Shown here: positions 8,438 to 18,383 of the stretch, piece by piece
Position numbering within the stretch: position 1 is the stretch's first letter
Layout: every line of letters starts with the position of its first letter
From: Streptococcus ovuberis
GTDB taxonomy: Bacteria; Bacillota; Bacilli; Lactobacillales; Streptococcaceae
Reading direction: 5' to 3'
Length of the DNA stretch: 64,000 nt
NCBI RefSeq assembly: GCF_012396585.1
Contig: NZ_JAAXPR010000012.1
Location: forward strand, 1-64,000
The notes under the pieces: model-generated
Told to the model about the DNA's origin: nothing
Database searches by the model: none
What the model saw: only the letters and a program-made list of their open reading frames with translations
Made by a program: the position numbers and the translations under genes

Positions 8438-8803
8438 ATGGTTTATCGATATCGCACTAATCTCAAAAAAGTATTTTTAACAGATTCAGAGTTACATCAA
8501 TTGAATGAACGAATTGCTAAGAGTCATTGTCAAAATTTTTCAGTCTATGCCAGAAAAGTGTTGCTGAATCCCAATATGTCATTTGTCACGATTAACACGG
8601 ATACTTATGACCAGTTAGTATTTGAATTGAGACGGATTGGAAATAACATTAATCAAATTGCGCGTGCCATCAATCAAAGCCATTTGATTTCTCAGGAACA
8701 GTTACAAGAATTGAGTAAGGGAGTTAGTGAGTTAATTTCTGGCGTAGAGAAAGAATTTCAAGTGGAAGTGAAAAGACTGAAGGAGCTCTATGGTAGTCAC
8801 TAA
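8438..8803 (+). CDS. mobC: MobC family relaxosome protein
   Basis: A 121-residue MobC-family protein. The N-terminal half is a ribbon-helix-helix (LKKVFLTDSELHQLNERI), and the middle carries the family signature RRIGNNINQIARAINQS (about 68-84). It should bind oriT and assist the relaxase. The end overlaps the relaxase start by 14 bp, showing tight coupling. A good ribosome site (aggaggc) precedes it. Confidence 0.85.
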   Translation: MVYRYRTNLKKVFLTDSELHQLNERIAKSHCQNFSVYARKVLLNPNMSFVTINTDTYDQLVFELRRIGNNINQIARAINQSHLISQEQLQELSKGVSELISGVEKEFQVEVKRLKELYGSH

Positions 8804-10655
8804 ACACTTTGCGACACACGGAAAAAAATATCGTAGGCGTTTAATTAAGTATATTCTCAATCCAGATAAAACGGACAATTTGAAATTGGTATCTGATTTT
8901 GGCATGAGCAATTACTTAGACTTTCCTAGCTATGAAGAAATGGTAGAAATGTACAATGTCAACTTTACCAATAACGACAAGTTGTACGAATCTAGAAATG
9001 ACCGACAAGAAAAACACCAGCAAAATATTCATGCCCATCACCTCATCCAATCATTTTCTCCTGAAGATAATTTGACTCCTGAAGAAATCAATCGGATTGG
9101 TTATGAGACTATGATGGAATTGACAGGAGGTCTCTTTAAGTTTATCGTAGCAACTCATACAGACAAAGATCATGTCCACAACCATCTCCTAATCAATGCC
9201 ATAGACAGTAACTCAGATAAAAAATTGATATGGAATTATGCCTTGGAACGAAATCTCCGTATGATTTCAGACCGTATTTCTAAAATGGCGGGGGCAAAAA
9301 TTATTGAGAAGCGTTACTCGTATCGTGACTATCAAAAATATAGGCAGTCTAGTCATAAATTTGAATTGAAGCAGCGCCTTTATTTTTTGATGCAGCAGTC
9401 AGAGTCCTTTGAGGATTTTTTGGAAAAAGCAGAGCAGTTACATGTTCACATTGATTTTAGTCAGAAGCATAGTCGATTCATGATGACTGATAGAGCAATG
9501 ACAAAACCAATTCGAGGACGCCAACTCAGCAAACGAGATTTATATGATGAAGAATTTTTTCGTACACATTTTGCCAAGCAAGAGATTGAAAGTCGTTTAG
9601 AATTTTTGTTGAACCGTGTCAATTCTTTAGAAGAGTTACTAACAAAAGCAAAAGAATTGAATCTAACCATTGACTTAAAACAAAAAAATGTAATCTTTAT
9701 ACTTGAAGAAAGTGGAAAGCAATTCAGTCTGAGTCATAAAAAAATAAGTGATAAGAAATTATATGATGTCAATTTTTTTCAAGATTATTTTAAAAATAAG
9801 GAAGTCGGTGATTCAGAAGGATTAGAGAATTTACAGGAACAGTACCATGCTTTTCAAGAAGAACGTGATAAGGAGAAGGTATCCAATGAAGAAATTGAGG
9901 AAGCCTTTGAGGAATTTAAGGAAAAGAGAGATGCCGTTCATGAATTTGAAGTGGAACTTGTAGAACACCAAATTGAGAAGTTAGTTGATGAGGGGATTTA
10001 TATCAAGGTGTCTTTTGGTATTAAGCAGAGTGGCCTTATTTTCATTCCCAACTATCAACTAGATATTATTGAAGAAGATAATGAGAAAAAATATAAAGTC
10101 TATATTCGTGAAACAACGTCATACTTTGTCTACAATAAAGAATACTCAGATACGAATCAGTACATCAAAGGGCGAACCTTGATTAGACAGTTGACCAATG
10201 ATAGTCGGATGATACCATACAGAAGACCAACAGTTGAAAGTTTACAGAAAAAGATTACTGAGATTAACCTCTTGATTGAGTTAACTGAGACAGATAAGAA
10301 GTATCAGGATATTAAAGACGAACTGGTCTCAGAAATAGCAGAGCTAGATATTAAACTGACTCAAACTAATGAAAAAATCGCCACCTTGAATAAGATGGCG
10401 GAAGTACTTATCAATCTGAAGAGTAGTGATTATGAGAGTAGAAACTTAGCTAAGTATGACTTTACTAAAATGAATATGACGGAATCAATAACGTTAGATC
10501 GACTCAATTCAGATATTTTAAAATTACAACAGGAACTTGGTAATGACATTAACAAATATGAGGAGGTAGCTAGAAGGTTAGAAACATTTGTAAAATTGTT
10601 AAGTGATAAAAGAAATATCAATCAAAGCTTACAGAAAAATATTTCGTTAGAATAA
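8790..10655 (+). CDS. MOBP-type relaxase
   Basis: A 621-residue relaxase/mobilisation nuclease. The N-terminal domain carries the histidine motif THTDKDHVHNH (122-132), giving the metal-binding HxHxH at 128, 130 and 132. The C-terminal half is charged and coiled-coil rich (about 340-400 and 480-610). It should nick oriT, stay covalently bound to the strand and pilot it into a recipient. Two similar segments near residues 190-240 and 265-325 (each ending near YDE/YDVNFF) suggest an internal duplication. It is the last gene of the mob block. The following 150 bp hold only a small hairpin (gtccg/cggac at 10711-10725). Confidence 0.88.
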   Translation: MVVTKHFATHGKKYRRRLIKYILNPDKTDNLKLVSDFGMSNYLDFPSYEEMVEMYNVNFTNNDKLYESRNDRQEKHQQNIHAHHLIQSFSPEDNLTPEEINRIGYETMMELTGGLFKFIVATHTDKDHVHNHLLINAIDSNSDKKLIWNYALERNLRMISDRISKMAGAKIIEKRYSYRDYQKYRQSSHKFELKQRLYFLMQQSESFEDFLEKAEQLHVHIDFSQKHSRFMMTDRAMTKPIRGRQLSKRDLYDEEFFRTHFAKQEIESRLEFLLNRVNSLEELLTKAKELNLTIDLKQKNVIFILEESGKQFSLSHKKISDKKLYDVNFFQDYFKNKEVGDSEGLENLQEQYHAFQEERDKEKVSNEEIEEAFEEFKEKRDAVHEFEVELVEHQIEKLVDEGIYIKVSFGIKQSGLIFIPNYQLDIIEEDNEKKYKVYIRETTSYFVYNKEYSDTNQYIKGRTLIRQLTNDSRMIPYRRPTVESLQKKITEINLLIELTETDKKYQDIKDELVSEIAELDIKLTQTNEKIATLNKMAEVLINLKSSDYESRNLAKYDFTKMNMTESITLDRLNSDILKLQQELGNDINKYEEVARRLETFVKLLSDKRNINQSLQKNISLE

Positions 10656-10811
10656 AGAATAAGTAGACTAGAAAGCTAGAAATATTTTATAAAACAAAAG
10701 TGGATTTTCTGTCCGTTATTCGGACCATAAAGTACATCTAAGTAAGAGCAAATTTGATCTTGATAGAGATTTTTGATGATATTTATAATATCAAACTGAT
10801 AATCGCGTATG

Positions 10812-12176
10812 TTATTCGAATAGATGAGATTGAATAGGTAGGGTAATTAATGTTTGGAAGTATTCATTTTGTTTGCTTGAGATGGCTAATTTTCCATCAT
10901 GAGCTTCAATTATGTGTTTAGAAATTTTTAAACCCATGCCACTCCTGCGAACTCCTGATATATCAAACTCGAAATTTTCATTCTCCTGAATGTTTTTTAA
11001 ACATTCAGGAGAAGCACCAATTCCATTATCTTCAATTACGATTGCGACATAATTTTCTGATAAAAGTTTTAAGTAGATTTTGATGTCACATCCGGCATGG
11101 TTATGGAGCACAGAATTATAAATGACATTGTGAATAACACGTGAAATAAGATTTTTTTCAATATTCATCCTTTTATCTTTTAAATTATCATCAGTTTCCA
11201 ATTCGAAGTTAAAGTTATCCCAAATATCTTGATTGATTATTTGAATGATGATACGTCTGAAAAAGGGTATTATGTCTATGAGTTCTTTATTAAGTTGTAG
11301 GTCACCATTTGTGAGTCTAGCAAAAATATTTAGATCATTTAACAAGTTTTGGATATAACTACTTTCAATTAGGCAAGTATCCAGATAGTTTAGAAGATCT
11401 TTGTCAGAGATTTTTTCAATTGCAATCGAAATGTTTGATATAATAACAGACAACGGTGTTTTTAAATCATGTGCTATACCAGATACCCACTCTTCTTTAA
11501 ATTTTGAGCTCTGTTTCAATAGCTTATCAGCATTATTAATAGCATGTGTTAGATTATCTAATTCAGAAATAGAGTTTATCGCTCTATCTAACCCACTAGG
11601 AAGGTTAGCAATTGCTTTAATAAGAGGTGATAGATGCTTATATATATAACTATTGCTATAGTGATACAGCAAAACAAAGTATAAGCAGTTCAATAGTATA
11701 GTACCAATTACAATAATAGGTAGTGTTTTAATAACATCTAAATCAAGATAATTTGTTAGATAGCGTGCTATTTTATCTTTTGGAAAGGCTATAATAATAA
11801 TTTTTTCAGCTTTTTCCTGAGTAAAGACTGGATAATCATTTAAGTAGTATTTGGAAAATTTTATGACTTCGGAATATGTAAAATGAGAAGCAATGTTATG
11901 AGGCTTTTTGATATTAAAAACCTCATTTCCAGACTCATCAATGATTTGAATCCATAAATTATTGTTCCTTATAATATCTAGTCCTTTATTTTTAACATTA
12001 ATAGAGTCTTCATTAATTGATATGTTATCTACAAGTTTACTTATGGTAGTAGTGACATTTTGGTGTTTCCTAACATAAAATACTGTTACTGATAGGATGG
12101 CGATATTGAAGAGTATAATGAACATAAAGGACAAAATATATTTTAAAAGACTTTTTTTTAAAATATTATTGCTCAT
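10812..12176 (-). CDS. lanK: Lantibiotic-locus sensor histidine kinase
   Basis: A 454-residue membrane histidine kinase. It has a transmembrane helix at about 10-30, an extracytoplasmic sensor of about 120 residues, a second helix at about 155-175, a dimerisation region with the phosphorylated His in GIAHDLKTPLSV, and an HATPase domain with N, G1 and G2 boxes (VIHNVIYNSVLHN, EDNGIGAS, GMGLKI). The ATG at 12176 is preferred over a TTG two codons earlier because aaggag lies 7 bp upstream. It is co-transcribed with the response regulator (gap 11 bp) and divergent from the precursor gene. It probably senses the mature lantibiotic or cell-wall stress. Confidence 0.85.
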   Translation of the reverse strand: MSNNILKKSLLKYILSFMFIILFNIAILSVTVFYVRKHQNVTTTISKLVDNISINEDSINVKNKGLDIIRNNNLWIQIIDESGNEVFNIKKPHNIASHFTYSEVIKFSKYYLNDYPVFTQEKAEKIIIIAFPKDKIARYLTNYLDLDVIKTLPIIVIGTILLNCLYFVLLYHYSNSYIYKHLSPLIKAIANLPSGLDRAINSISELDNLTHAINNADKLLKQSSKFKEEWVSGIAHDLKTPLSVIISNISIAIEKISDKDLLNYLDTCLIESSYIQNLLNDLNIFARLTNGDLQLNKELIDIIPFFRRIIIQIINQDIWDNFNFELETDDNLKDKRMNIEKNLISRVIHNVIYNSVLHNHAGCDIKIYLKLLSENYVAIVIEDNGIGASPECLKNIQENENFEFDISGVRRSGMGLKISKHIIEAHDGKLAISSKQNEYFQTLITLPIQSHLFE

Positions 12177-12187
12177 AGTCAAGCTCC

Positions 12188-12889
12188 TTACGGTATAAAT
12201 TTATATCCAAGTCCCCTGACTGTCAGAAGATGTTTCGGCTTAGAAGGGATATCTTCAATTTTTTCTCTAAGATTACGAATATGAACAATCAAGGATTTCT
12301 CATATCCATAATCATGGTCTCCCCAAACAGTACTGCAGATTGAATCAATAGAGACGATATAATTTTTATTGGCAATCAATTTCTTTAGAATTTGTAACTC
12401 AATAGCAGTTAAAGTAATATACTCATTATTTTTTTCGATAGTAGCAGCCCTCAGATTAAGTAAACAATCTCCGAACGAAATAACTTCAAGTTCATCTCTG
12501 TAGCTTCTTCTTAACAAGGAAAGAATTCTATACACGAGATTTTTAGGAATAAACGGTTTAGTAACGTAGTCATCGCCACCTATATCAAATCCAATTATTT
12601 CGTCAGTAGGATTGTCTCTGGCAGTTAAAAATAAAATAGGTAGCTCTTGTTTTTCACGTCGAATATATTTAGCGAACTCGAACCCTTCCCCATCAGGTAG
12701 CATAATATCTAATATAACAAATTCAATATTTATTTTTGAGTATATAGAAATTGCTTCTTCAATTGAATACGCACTTATAATGTTTACAAATTTATTATTT
12801 AGCAATACTTCTTTTATTGACCGGTTTAATGCGAGATCATCATCAACAATTAAGATGTTTTTGGCTAATAGAATTTCGTCAAAGTTCAT
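12188..12889 (-). CDS. lanR: Lantibiotic-locus OmpR-type response regulator
   Basis: A 233-residue regulator with a receiver domain (about 10-120; acidic IVDDD, phosphoacceptor Asp in FVILDIMLPDGEG, switch Lys in YVTKPF) and a winged-helix OmpR/PhoB DNA-binding domain (about 140-233; TVRGLGYKF near the end). It lies directly upstream of its kinase and faces the precursor gene. Three phased 11-bp repeats before that gene are its likely binding site. Confidence 0.88.
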   Translation of the reverse strand: MNFDEILLAKNILIVDDDLALNRSIKEVLLNNKFVNIISAYSIEEAISIYSKINIEFVILDIMLPDGEGFEFAKYIRREKQELPILFLTARDNPTDEIIGFDIGGDDYVTKPFIPKNLVYRILSLLRRSYRDELEVISFGDCLLNLRAATIEKNNEYITLTAIELQILKKLIANKNYIVSIDSICSTVWGDHDYGYEKSLIVHIRNLREKIEDIPSKPKHLLTVRGLGYKFIP

Positions 12890-12929
12890 AGATAAGTCCC
12901 TCCTATATCTGAATGTTCTATTTTATATC

Positions 12930-12935
12930 ATTATA
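12930..12935 (-). promoter_or_regulatory. Extended -10 promoter of lanRK
   Basis: Read on the minus strand, TGCTATAAT is a perfect -10 with an extended TG, 41 bp before lanR. No strong -35 is visible. A ribosome site (aggaggg) lies between it and the start codon. Confidence 0.6.
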
Positions 12936-12981
12936 GCATACCCTGATGAGTTGGAAGGAGGGATAGGTAAAATTAATCTTG

Positions 12982-13026
12982 TCTTTATGTTTACTTTATC
13001 TTAACTTTATCTTCGGTATGTAAAAT
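12982..13026 (+). promoter_or_regulatory. lanA promoter with three 11-bp direct repeats
   Basis: Three contiguous 11-bp repeats with consensus wctttatsttn start at 12982, 12993 and 13004, so they lie on one face of the helix, as OmpR-type regulators need. A -10-like TAAAAT follows at 13021-13026. The -35 position falls within the repeats and has no consensus hexamer, which fits an activated promoter. LanR is the obvious candidate. Confidence 0.65.
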
Positions 13027-13082
13027 CAATAGTGTAACTAGGATAAAGAAAGTTAATTGTCTAAAAAAAAGAGGTGATTTCA

Positions 13083-13259
13083 ATGAAAAACACAAATATT
13101 ATTGATATTGAAGCTACAAATGCCTTACAAGAACTTAGTTTTGAAGAACTTGATACAATTATCGGTGCAAAAAAGAAGGGTAACGATGGTGCCATCCCAA
13201 CGATTTCGCATGATTGCCATATGAATTCATGGCAATTTATCTTTACTTGTTGTTCATAG
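13083..13259 (+). CDS. lanA: Class II lantibiotic precursor, lacticin-481/nukacin group
   Basis: A 58-residue prepeptide. Residues 1-29 are an acidic leader ending in the double-glycine-type site GA ([12 protein letters not shown]). The 29-residue core begins KKKGNDG and ends [19 protein letters not shown]. Core Thr, Ser and Cys positions match the group's ring pattern: one Ser or Thr paired with the Cys of the HDC motif, and two overlapping rings using the C-terminal CC. The lipid II binding motif TxS/TxE/DC is present as TISHDC. From memory, the C-terminal part is close to lacticin 481 and the KKK start and HDC resemble nukacin ISK-1, but the combination differs from both. The ATG at 13083 has gaggtgat upstream; a GTG at 13074 would sit in that ribosome site. 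Confidence 0.95.
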   Translation: MKNTNIIDIEATNALQELSFEELDTIIGAKKKGNDGAIPTISHDCHMNSWQFIFTCCS

Positions 13260-13315
13260 TATCCAAGTAAAGTTAGCAGATTAATGAAATTATTTTCTTT
13301 ATCTAGGTTACGAGT

Positions 13316-13388
13316 AAATAAGCTGGGGTATTTGATTAAATGGAAATTAAGAGTTGCCATCATATCAAGATACTTCAGCTTATTTTTT
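13316..13388 (+). terminator. Leaky terminator between lanA and lanM
   Basis: A 10-bp stem (aaataagctg with cagcttattt) encloses about 50 nt and is followed by a T run. Partial termination after the precursor gene is common in lantibiotic operons and would give excess lanA transcript. The gap contains no gene. Confidence 0.5.
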
Positions 13389-13430
13389 AAGTATGAACTA
13401 GCAAATAAATGAAGAGAGGATATGACGATT

Positions 13431-16223
13431 ATGAAGAAACATTCTGAATTATTTAATGGGTATATGAAGGTGTTTATAAAAAAATATGTACCGGATATAC
13501 ATAATTCATTTTATCAAAATATTTATAATTTAATTCTAGATTTACAAATGAACTTATTAATATTTATTTGTAATAGGAAGCGACTTTTGGGAGAACTTGC
13601 TGGTGATACTCCCGAGAAACGTTATCAATATTTTAATGAAGTTTTGTGTTTACGAGGAGATATACTCCGAGAAATTGAGGAAGAATTTCCTGAAATTATA
13701 TATCGCACAGTAACTCAAATAAATAAATATATAAAGTTGCAGGAGGATGTTAGGAATAAATTTAATGAAGATTTTAATTTGTTAAAATCACAAAATTTTA
13801 TTTCAACAGATGACTGTAATGTTAATGAGAGCGATCTTACGATTAATATAAGTGGAGATATCCATAATGGAAAAGGTGTTTGTATAGTAGCTTACAAAGA
13901 AGATAAGGTTGTTTATAAAAATAAGTCAATTAACTCAAATAAATTTATAAATCAATTTCTAAACTTAGTTAATAGCAGTATGACTGAAGAGGTTGTTTTA
14001 ATACCAAATTTTTTGGAACGTGATGGCTATTATTGGGAGGAGTACATTTGCTATAAGGAAATTAAAAATATTAATGAAGGTAATGAATTTTATATCAATA
14101 TGGGGCGGCTCCTATGTATAGCATACGCTTTAAATATTTCTGATTTACATTTTGAAAATTTAATTGCATTTGGGGAAATCCCAGTCTTAGTCGATGTTGA
14201 GACTATATGGAGTATAGGAGCCTATCCTATATCAGCTAAGGAAGACTCTACAAGAATACTTGTTGAGAAGAATTATGATTCAATATTAAATACAGGTTTA
14301 CTTCCTATTTCTTCCCTAAATAAATCCTTTGGAGGGGATACAAGTGGGATTCTAGGAGGAAAATTTAGAGGTGAGGTGCGCGATATTGTAAATTTATATC
14401 GTGATGATATTCATATTGAACGTAGAAAAATAGAGAAAGAGACTTTTGATCATTTACCTTTCATCAAAACTAAAGAAGGAAATATATATTTGAAAGCCTC
14501 GGAGTATTTAGAATCTATCTTTTTAGGTTTTGATGAGATTGGTCAAATACTCATTACAAAACGAAGTGAGTTTATTGATCTCATAAGAAGTTATGAAGAT
14601 GAGATAAACGTGAGAATATTATTTAGGAACACTAAGGAATATGGGATTATTAAGTCACTTTTACTATCTCCGATTTATTCAAAAAAAGAAGATATTTTGT
14701 TTGGAAAGATGTCAAAAAAATTAGATTTCTTTTCACATGAACAATTATCTTTATCTGAGGAAAAACAGCTATTGAATTTAGATATTCCATATTTTTCAGT
14801 GAAAGCAACTGATTCTTGGGTTACTGTAGATGGTAAGAAAATATGGGAGTTACCTAAAACACCAATTCAAAAAGTTTTAGATAAGTTTCTTAAGCTTAAT
14901 GACGAATCATTGAATGAACAAAAATCATTAATTAAATTTTCAATTCAAGCTTCACAGCTTTTATTCTCGAATCAATTAAAACAGGATTTTTCTCTTTTTT
15001 CAAATTATTCTGTGAATAATGAAATTGTAGAGGAAGGGGTAGAGGCACTTGTCAGAGATATTCTCAATAAAAAAGTTGTTTCTGAATTTGATGAGTCGGT
15101 AAATTGGTTGAATTTAACTGTAGGAGACTTTGATGACTTGGAATTAGAGCCTATGAATTATTCTATTTATAATGGAATATCAGGAGTAGCATTGAGTCTT
15201 ATAGAATGTTATGATCTTTTAAAAGATGAACATTTAAAAATTCAAGTAAAAGAAACGATTGTAAGAATATATAATACTCTCAAAAATGCTTATAATTCTT
15301 ATGAAGAAAATTACTCCTTGTATTTAGGAAAGTTAGGAATGCTTTTAACCATGCGAAGCATAGAAAACTTTTTAAATATAACTCATACATTAAAATTTAC
15401 AAAAGAAGTCAAAGAAATATGTAATTTGCTATGTCAACATAATTATACGGATTTATTAGATGGGATAGCTGGAGCGGTAGATTTCATATTTTGTAATCCC
15501 GAATTAATTAAAGAAACGAAACCGGAATTACTTCAAATGAAGGATATTCTATTGAATACCGTTCGACATAATGATGAAGGGAGCACATTCTGGGATAAAT
15601 CAGATAGACCAAATGTTAGTTTAGCTCATGGAAATCTAGGCATTGAAATAGCTCTTCTAGAATTATATGTCATATTTAGAGACTCTAGAATAAAGAAAGT
15701 ATTTTCGAAAGCTATCGCTTTTGATATCTCGAGAAAGTTAAATCAAGGATGGCTTGATATTAGAAATAATTCGCATAGTGCTAATTGGTGTCACGGCTCA
15801 ACGGGTGTTTTGATTTCTAGATTGAAATTCTTACGTATACATCAACATAGTAGTTGTCTATCTGAAAGTGAATGTAATACTTTCATTGAAGATATCAAAC
15901 ATGCAATTTACGATATAAAAAATATTGGTATTGATATGACTAATTTTACGTTGTGTCATGGAACAAGCGGAAATCTATTGGCACTCTCTTACTATATCGA
16001 AGAAGATATTTCAATTGATTTGAATAATGATATAAATCAAGCATTTTTATTAAATAAGTTTTGTAAGTTAAATAGTTTTGGCTTGGAGTTGGGATGGATG
16101 TGTGGACATGGAACTAATTATGAATCGTTAGGGCTGTTTACAGGTATAGCTGGAATTATTATGGCTAATAGTAAGTATATAAAATCAGCTACGATATCAA
16201 ATAGTAATTTGATTGGTATATAA
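13431..16223 (+). CDS. lanM: LanM lantibiotic synthetase
   Basis: A bifunctional class II synthetase of 930 residues that dehydrates Ser and Thr of the precursor and closes the thioether rings. The N-terminal dehydratase (DUF4135) region holds DLHFENLIA (from 238) and VLVDVETIW, typical of its kinase-like fold. The C-terminal LanC-like cyclase has zinc ligands in NWCHGSTG (Cys787) and LCHGTSGN (Cys842, His843). Length is normal for LanM. The ATG at 13431 is chosen over 13422 because gagagga ends only one base before the earlier ATG. The gene is AT-rich like the rest of the lantibiotic block. Confidence 0.93.
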   Translation: MKKHSELFNGYMKVFIKKYVPDIHNSFYQNIYNLILDLQMNLLIFICNRKRLLGELAGDTPEKRYQYFNEVLCLRGDILREIEEEFPEIIYRTVTQINKYIKLQEDVRNKFNEDFNLLKSQNFISTDDCNVNESDLTINISGDIHNGKGVCIVAYKEDKVVYKNKSINSNKFINQFLNLVNSSMTEEVVLIPNFLERDGYYWEEYICYKEIKNINEGNEFYINMGRLLCIAYALNISDLHFENLIAFGEIPVLVDVETIWSIGAYPISAKEDSTRILVEKNYDSILNTGLLPISSLNKSFGGDTSGILGGKFRGEVRDIVNLYRDDIHIERRKIEKETFDHLPFIKTKEGNIYLKASEYLESIFLGFDEIGQILITKRSEFIDLIRSYEDEINVRILFRNTKEYGIIKSLLLSPIYSKKEDILFGKMSKKLDFFSHEQLSLSEEKQLLNLDIPYFSVKATDSWVTVDGKKIWELPKTPIQKVLDKFLKLNDESLNEQKSLIKFSIQASQLLFSNQLKQDFSLFSNYSVNNEIVEEGVEALVRDILNKKVVSEFDESVNWLNLTVGDFDDLELEPMNYSIYNGISGVALSLIECYDLLKDEHLKIQVKETIVRIYNTLKNAYNSYEENYSLYLGKLGMLLTMRSIENFLNITHTLKFTKEVKEICNLLCQHNYTDLLDGIAGAVDFIFCNPELIKETKPELLQMKDILLNTVRHNDEGSTFWDKSDRPNVSLAHGNLGIEIALLELYVIFRDSRIKKVFSKAIAFDISRKLNQGWLDIRNNSHSANWCHGSTGVLISRLKFLRIHQHSSCLSESECNTFIEDIKHAIYDIKNIGIDMTNFTLCHGTSGNLLALSYYIEEDISIDLNNDINQAFLLNKFCKLNSFGLELGWMCGHGTNYESLGLFTGIAGIIMANSKYIKSATISNSNLIGI

Positions 16224-16246
16224 CATAATAAAGGAAGAGGGTAGCA

Positions 16247-18319
16247 ATGAAAATTATTTTACAAAATAATGAAGAAGATTGCTTGTTGGCATGTTATGCA
16301 ATGCTATTGAACGATCTGGGACACAAAGTCCCTTTGTATGAAATCTATGATAAAGATTCGTTACCTGCTGATGGATTGAATTTAGAATATTTATTATCGT
16401 TAAATGATAGGTTTTATACAACAATTAAAGCATACCGTGCTTCCTTTGAAGGGGTGTATAGATTTTATCAAGAAAATAAAAGAAGACTAATTCTACATTG
16501 GAATAATGATCACTTTGTTGTGCTTGAAAAAATTAACCTTAATCAAGTTACAATAGTTGATCCTGCTATTGGGCGTCTGAGATATAGCAATGAAGAGTTT
16601 TTAGAACATTATTCGGGAACGATGGTTGCTGTAAATAAAGCTCAAAATTTTCAAGAAGTCAAATATAAATCAATCTTTTGGAAGTATTTCAAAAAAACTT
16701 TAAAAGCGAAGCCAATTATCTTATTTCTTATATCATTACTTCTAATTCAAGTTGGTGTATTGTTATTTTCTGTAGTTCTACGACAGATTTTAACAGAGAA
16801 TCCCAAGATAATTTCCAGTATACTGGTATTAAGTATGGTGATTATTTTTCAACTAGTAGGTTTCCACATAAAAAATGGAGCACTAGATAAATATAATTTT
16901 GATTTTGATAAATATTACAGTAATAAAGTATTTCAAAATATATTGGAGAAACCATTACTTTATTTTAGAAATCAACTAAGTGGAGGAGTAACTGAAAAAG
17001 TCAATATTAAGTCAATACTTAGAGATAATGTAACGTTGAAAATCATTCCATCAAGTATAAGTTTGATTTCTGTGGTTGTTATTTTCATATATTTAATGAT
17101 AATTTCAGTACGGTTGAGTCTTATTTTGATTATAATGATATTCATATATAGTATGCTGTCTATTGTGATTTATCAGAGACAAAATGAGTATAATCAGACG
17201 TATTTACAGTATTTAATTGATTTTAACTCAGAGTTACAGATAGATTTAGATGACATAGATTATATTAAAATTATGAGGAAGGAGAAAAAGACCCTTGAGT
17301 CTTGGAAATATCATAATAAACAACTTACCTCCAAGTATTCTCAAATTCTTAAATTAGAAAATTGTTCTCTGTCTATTGGAACTATTTTTAATTATATTAG
17401 TTTGTCTATGATAATCATTATCGCAGTATACTATAAGGATTATATACAAATTTCTCTTGCTGATTTGTTGGTGTATCAAACAAGTATCTCTTTATTGATA
17501 TCATCAATTGAACAAGTTAAAAGTGCAGTTTTTGAAATTAATCGATTGGATGTCTATGCAGATAGACAAGGAGACTTATTAAAAAAGAGTGATCCAATTG
17601 TTACCCCAAGTAAGAAAAGTGATGAGTATTTAATAAGAGCAAAGCACTTAAATTTTTCATATGGTACACGATTAATATATAATAATCTGAATTTAACAAT
17701 AAATAAAGGGGAAAAATTGGCTATTGTAGGTAAGTCAGGTAGTGGTAAGTCTACGCTTCTTTTACTACTTGCCGGTGTGTTGAGATACGAAGGAGAATTA
17801 AATTATGGAGTAGAAAAAATTGAAGATTCTTTGAGTGTGGTTCTTCAGAATATGACTCTTAGAAAAGGTAGTGTTTTAGAAAACTTGGAGTGGAACTCTG
17901 AAGATGCAGATTTGCTCACGCAAGTATTGGACGATACAACTGCTTCTGAAGTTATTGAACAGCTACCAAATAAAATTTATTCAAAATTACTGAAACAAGG
18001 AAAAAATCTCTCAGGAGGACAAATTCAAAAGATACTTATAGCTAAATCCCTTTTGAAAAAAGATGCAATTATTTTATGGGATGAAGCATTTAGTAATTTA
18101 GATGAACAAAGTAAAAATAAGATTTATCAAAATGTCCTACAAAATGATAAGTATTATGATAAGACAATGTTAATAGTGAGTCATCATCTTGATATCGTTA
18201 ATTATGTCAACGGAATAATTTTTATAGATAGTGAAACTGGAGAAGTTATAAAAGATAAGCATGAACATCTTATGAAAACAAATATTAATTACCAAAATTT
18301 CATCAAGTCAAAGGTATAA
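16247..18319 (+). CDS. lanT: LanT leader-peptidase ABC exporter
   Basis: A 690-residue exporter that cleaves the leader and secretes the lantibiotic. An N-terminal C39 peptidase domain (1-130) has catalytic Cys12 in EEDCLLACYAML, His89 and Asp105. Transmembrane helices lie at about 145-410. The ATPase domain has Walker A GKSGSGKST (about 495-503), signature LSGGQ and Walker B IILWDEAFSNLD. It follows lanM by 23 bp with a good ribosome site. All catalytic residues are present. Confidence 0.93.
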   Translation: MKIILQNNEEDCLLACYAMLLNDLGHKVPLYEIYDKDSLPADGLNLEYLLSLNDRFYTTIKAYRASFEGVYRFYQENKRRLILHWNNDHFVVLEKINLNQVTIVDPAIGRLRYSNEEFLEHYSGTMVAVNKAQNFQEVKYKSIFWKYFKKTLKAKPIILFLISLLLIQVGVLLFSVVLRQILTENPKIISSILVLSMVIIFQLVGFHIKNGALDKYNFDFDKYYSNKVFQNILEKPLLYFRNQLSGGVTEKVNIKSILRDNVTLKIIPSSISLISVVVIFIYLMIISVRLSLILIIMIFIYSMLSIVIYQRQNEYNQTYLQYLIDFNSELQIDLDDIDYIKIMRKEKKTLESWKYHNKQLTSKYSQILKLENCSLSIGTIFNYISLSMIIIIAVYYKDYIQISLADLLVYQTSISLLISSIEQVKSAVFEINRLDVYADRQGDLLKKSDPIVTPSKKSDEYLIRAKHLNFSYGTRLIYNNLNLTINKGEKLAIVGKSGSGKSTLLLLLAGVLRYEGELNYGVEKIEDSLSVVLQNMTLRKGSVLENLEWNSEDADLLTQVLDDTTASEVIEQLPNKIYSKLLKQGKNLSGGQIQKILIAKSLLKKDAIILWDEAFSNLDEQSKNKIYQNVLQNDKYYDKTMLIVSHHLDIVNYVNGIIFIDSETGEVIKDKHEHLMKTNINYQNFIKSKV

Positions 18320-18383
18320 ACTTTTAATTTGATGAAATAAATGAAATTTTCTCTGGAGAGAGTGTAGTGGAGGAACTATATAC

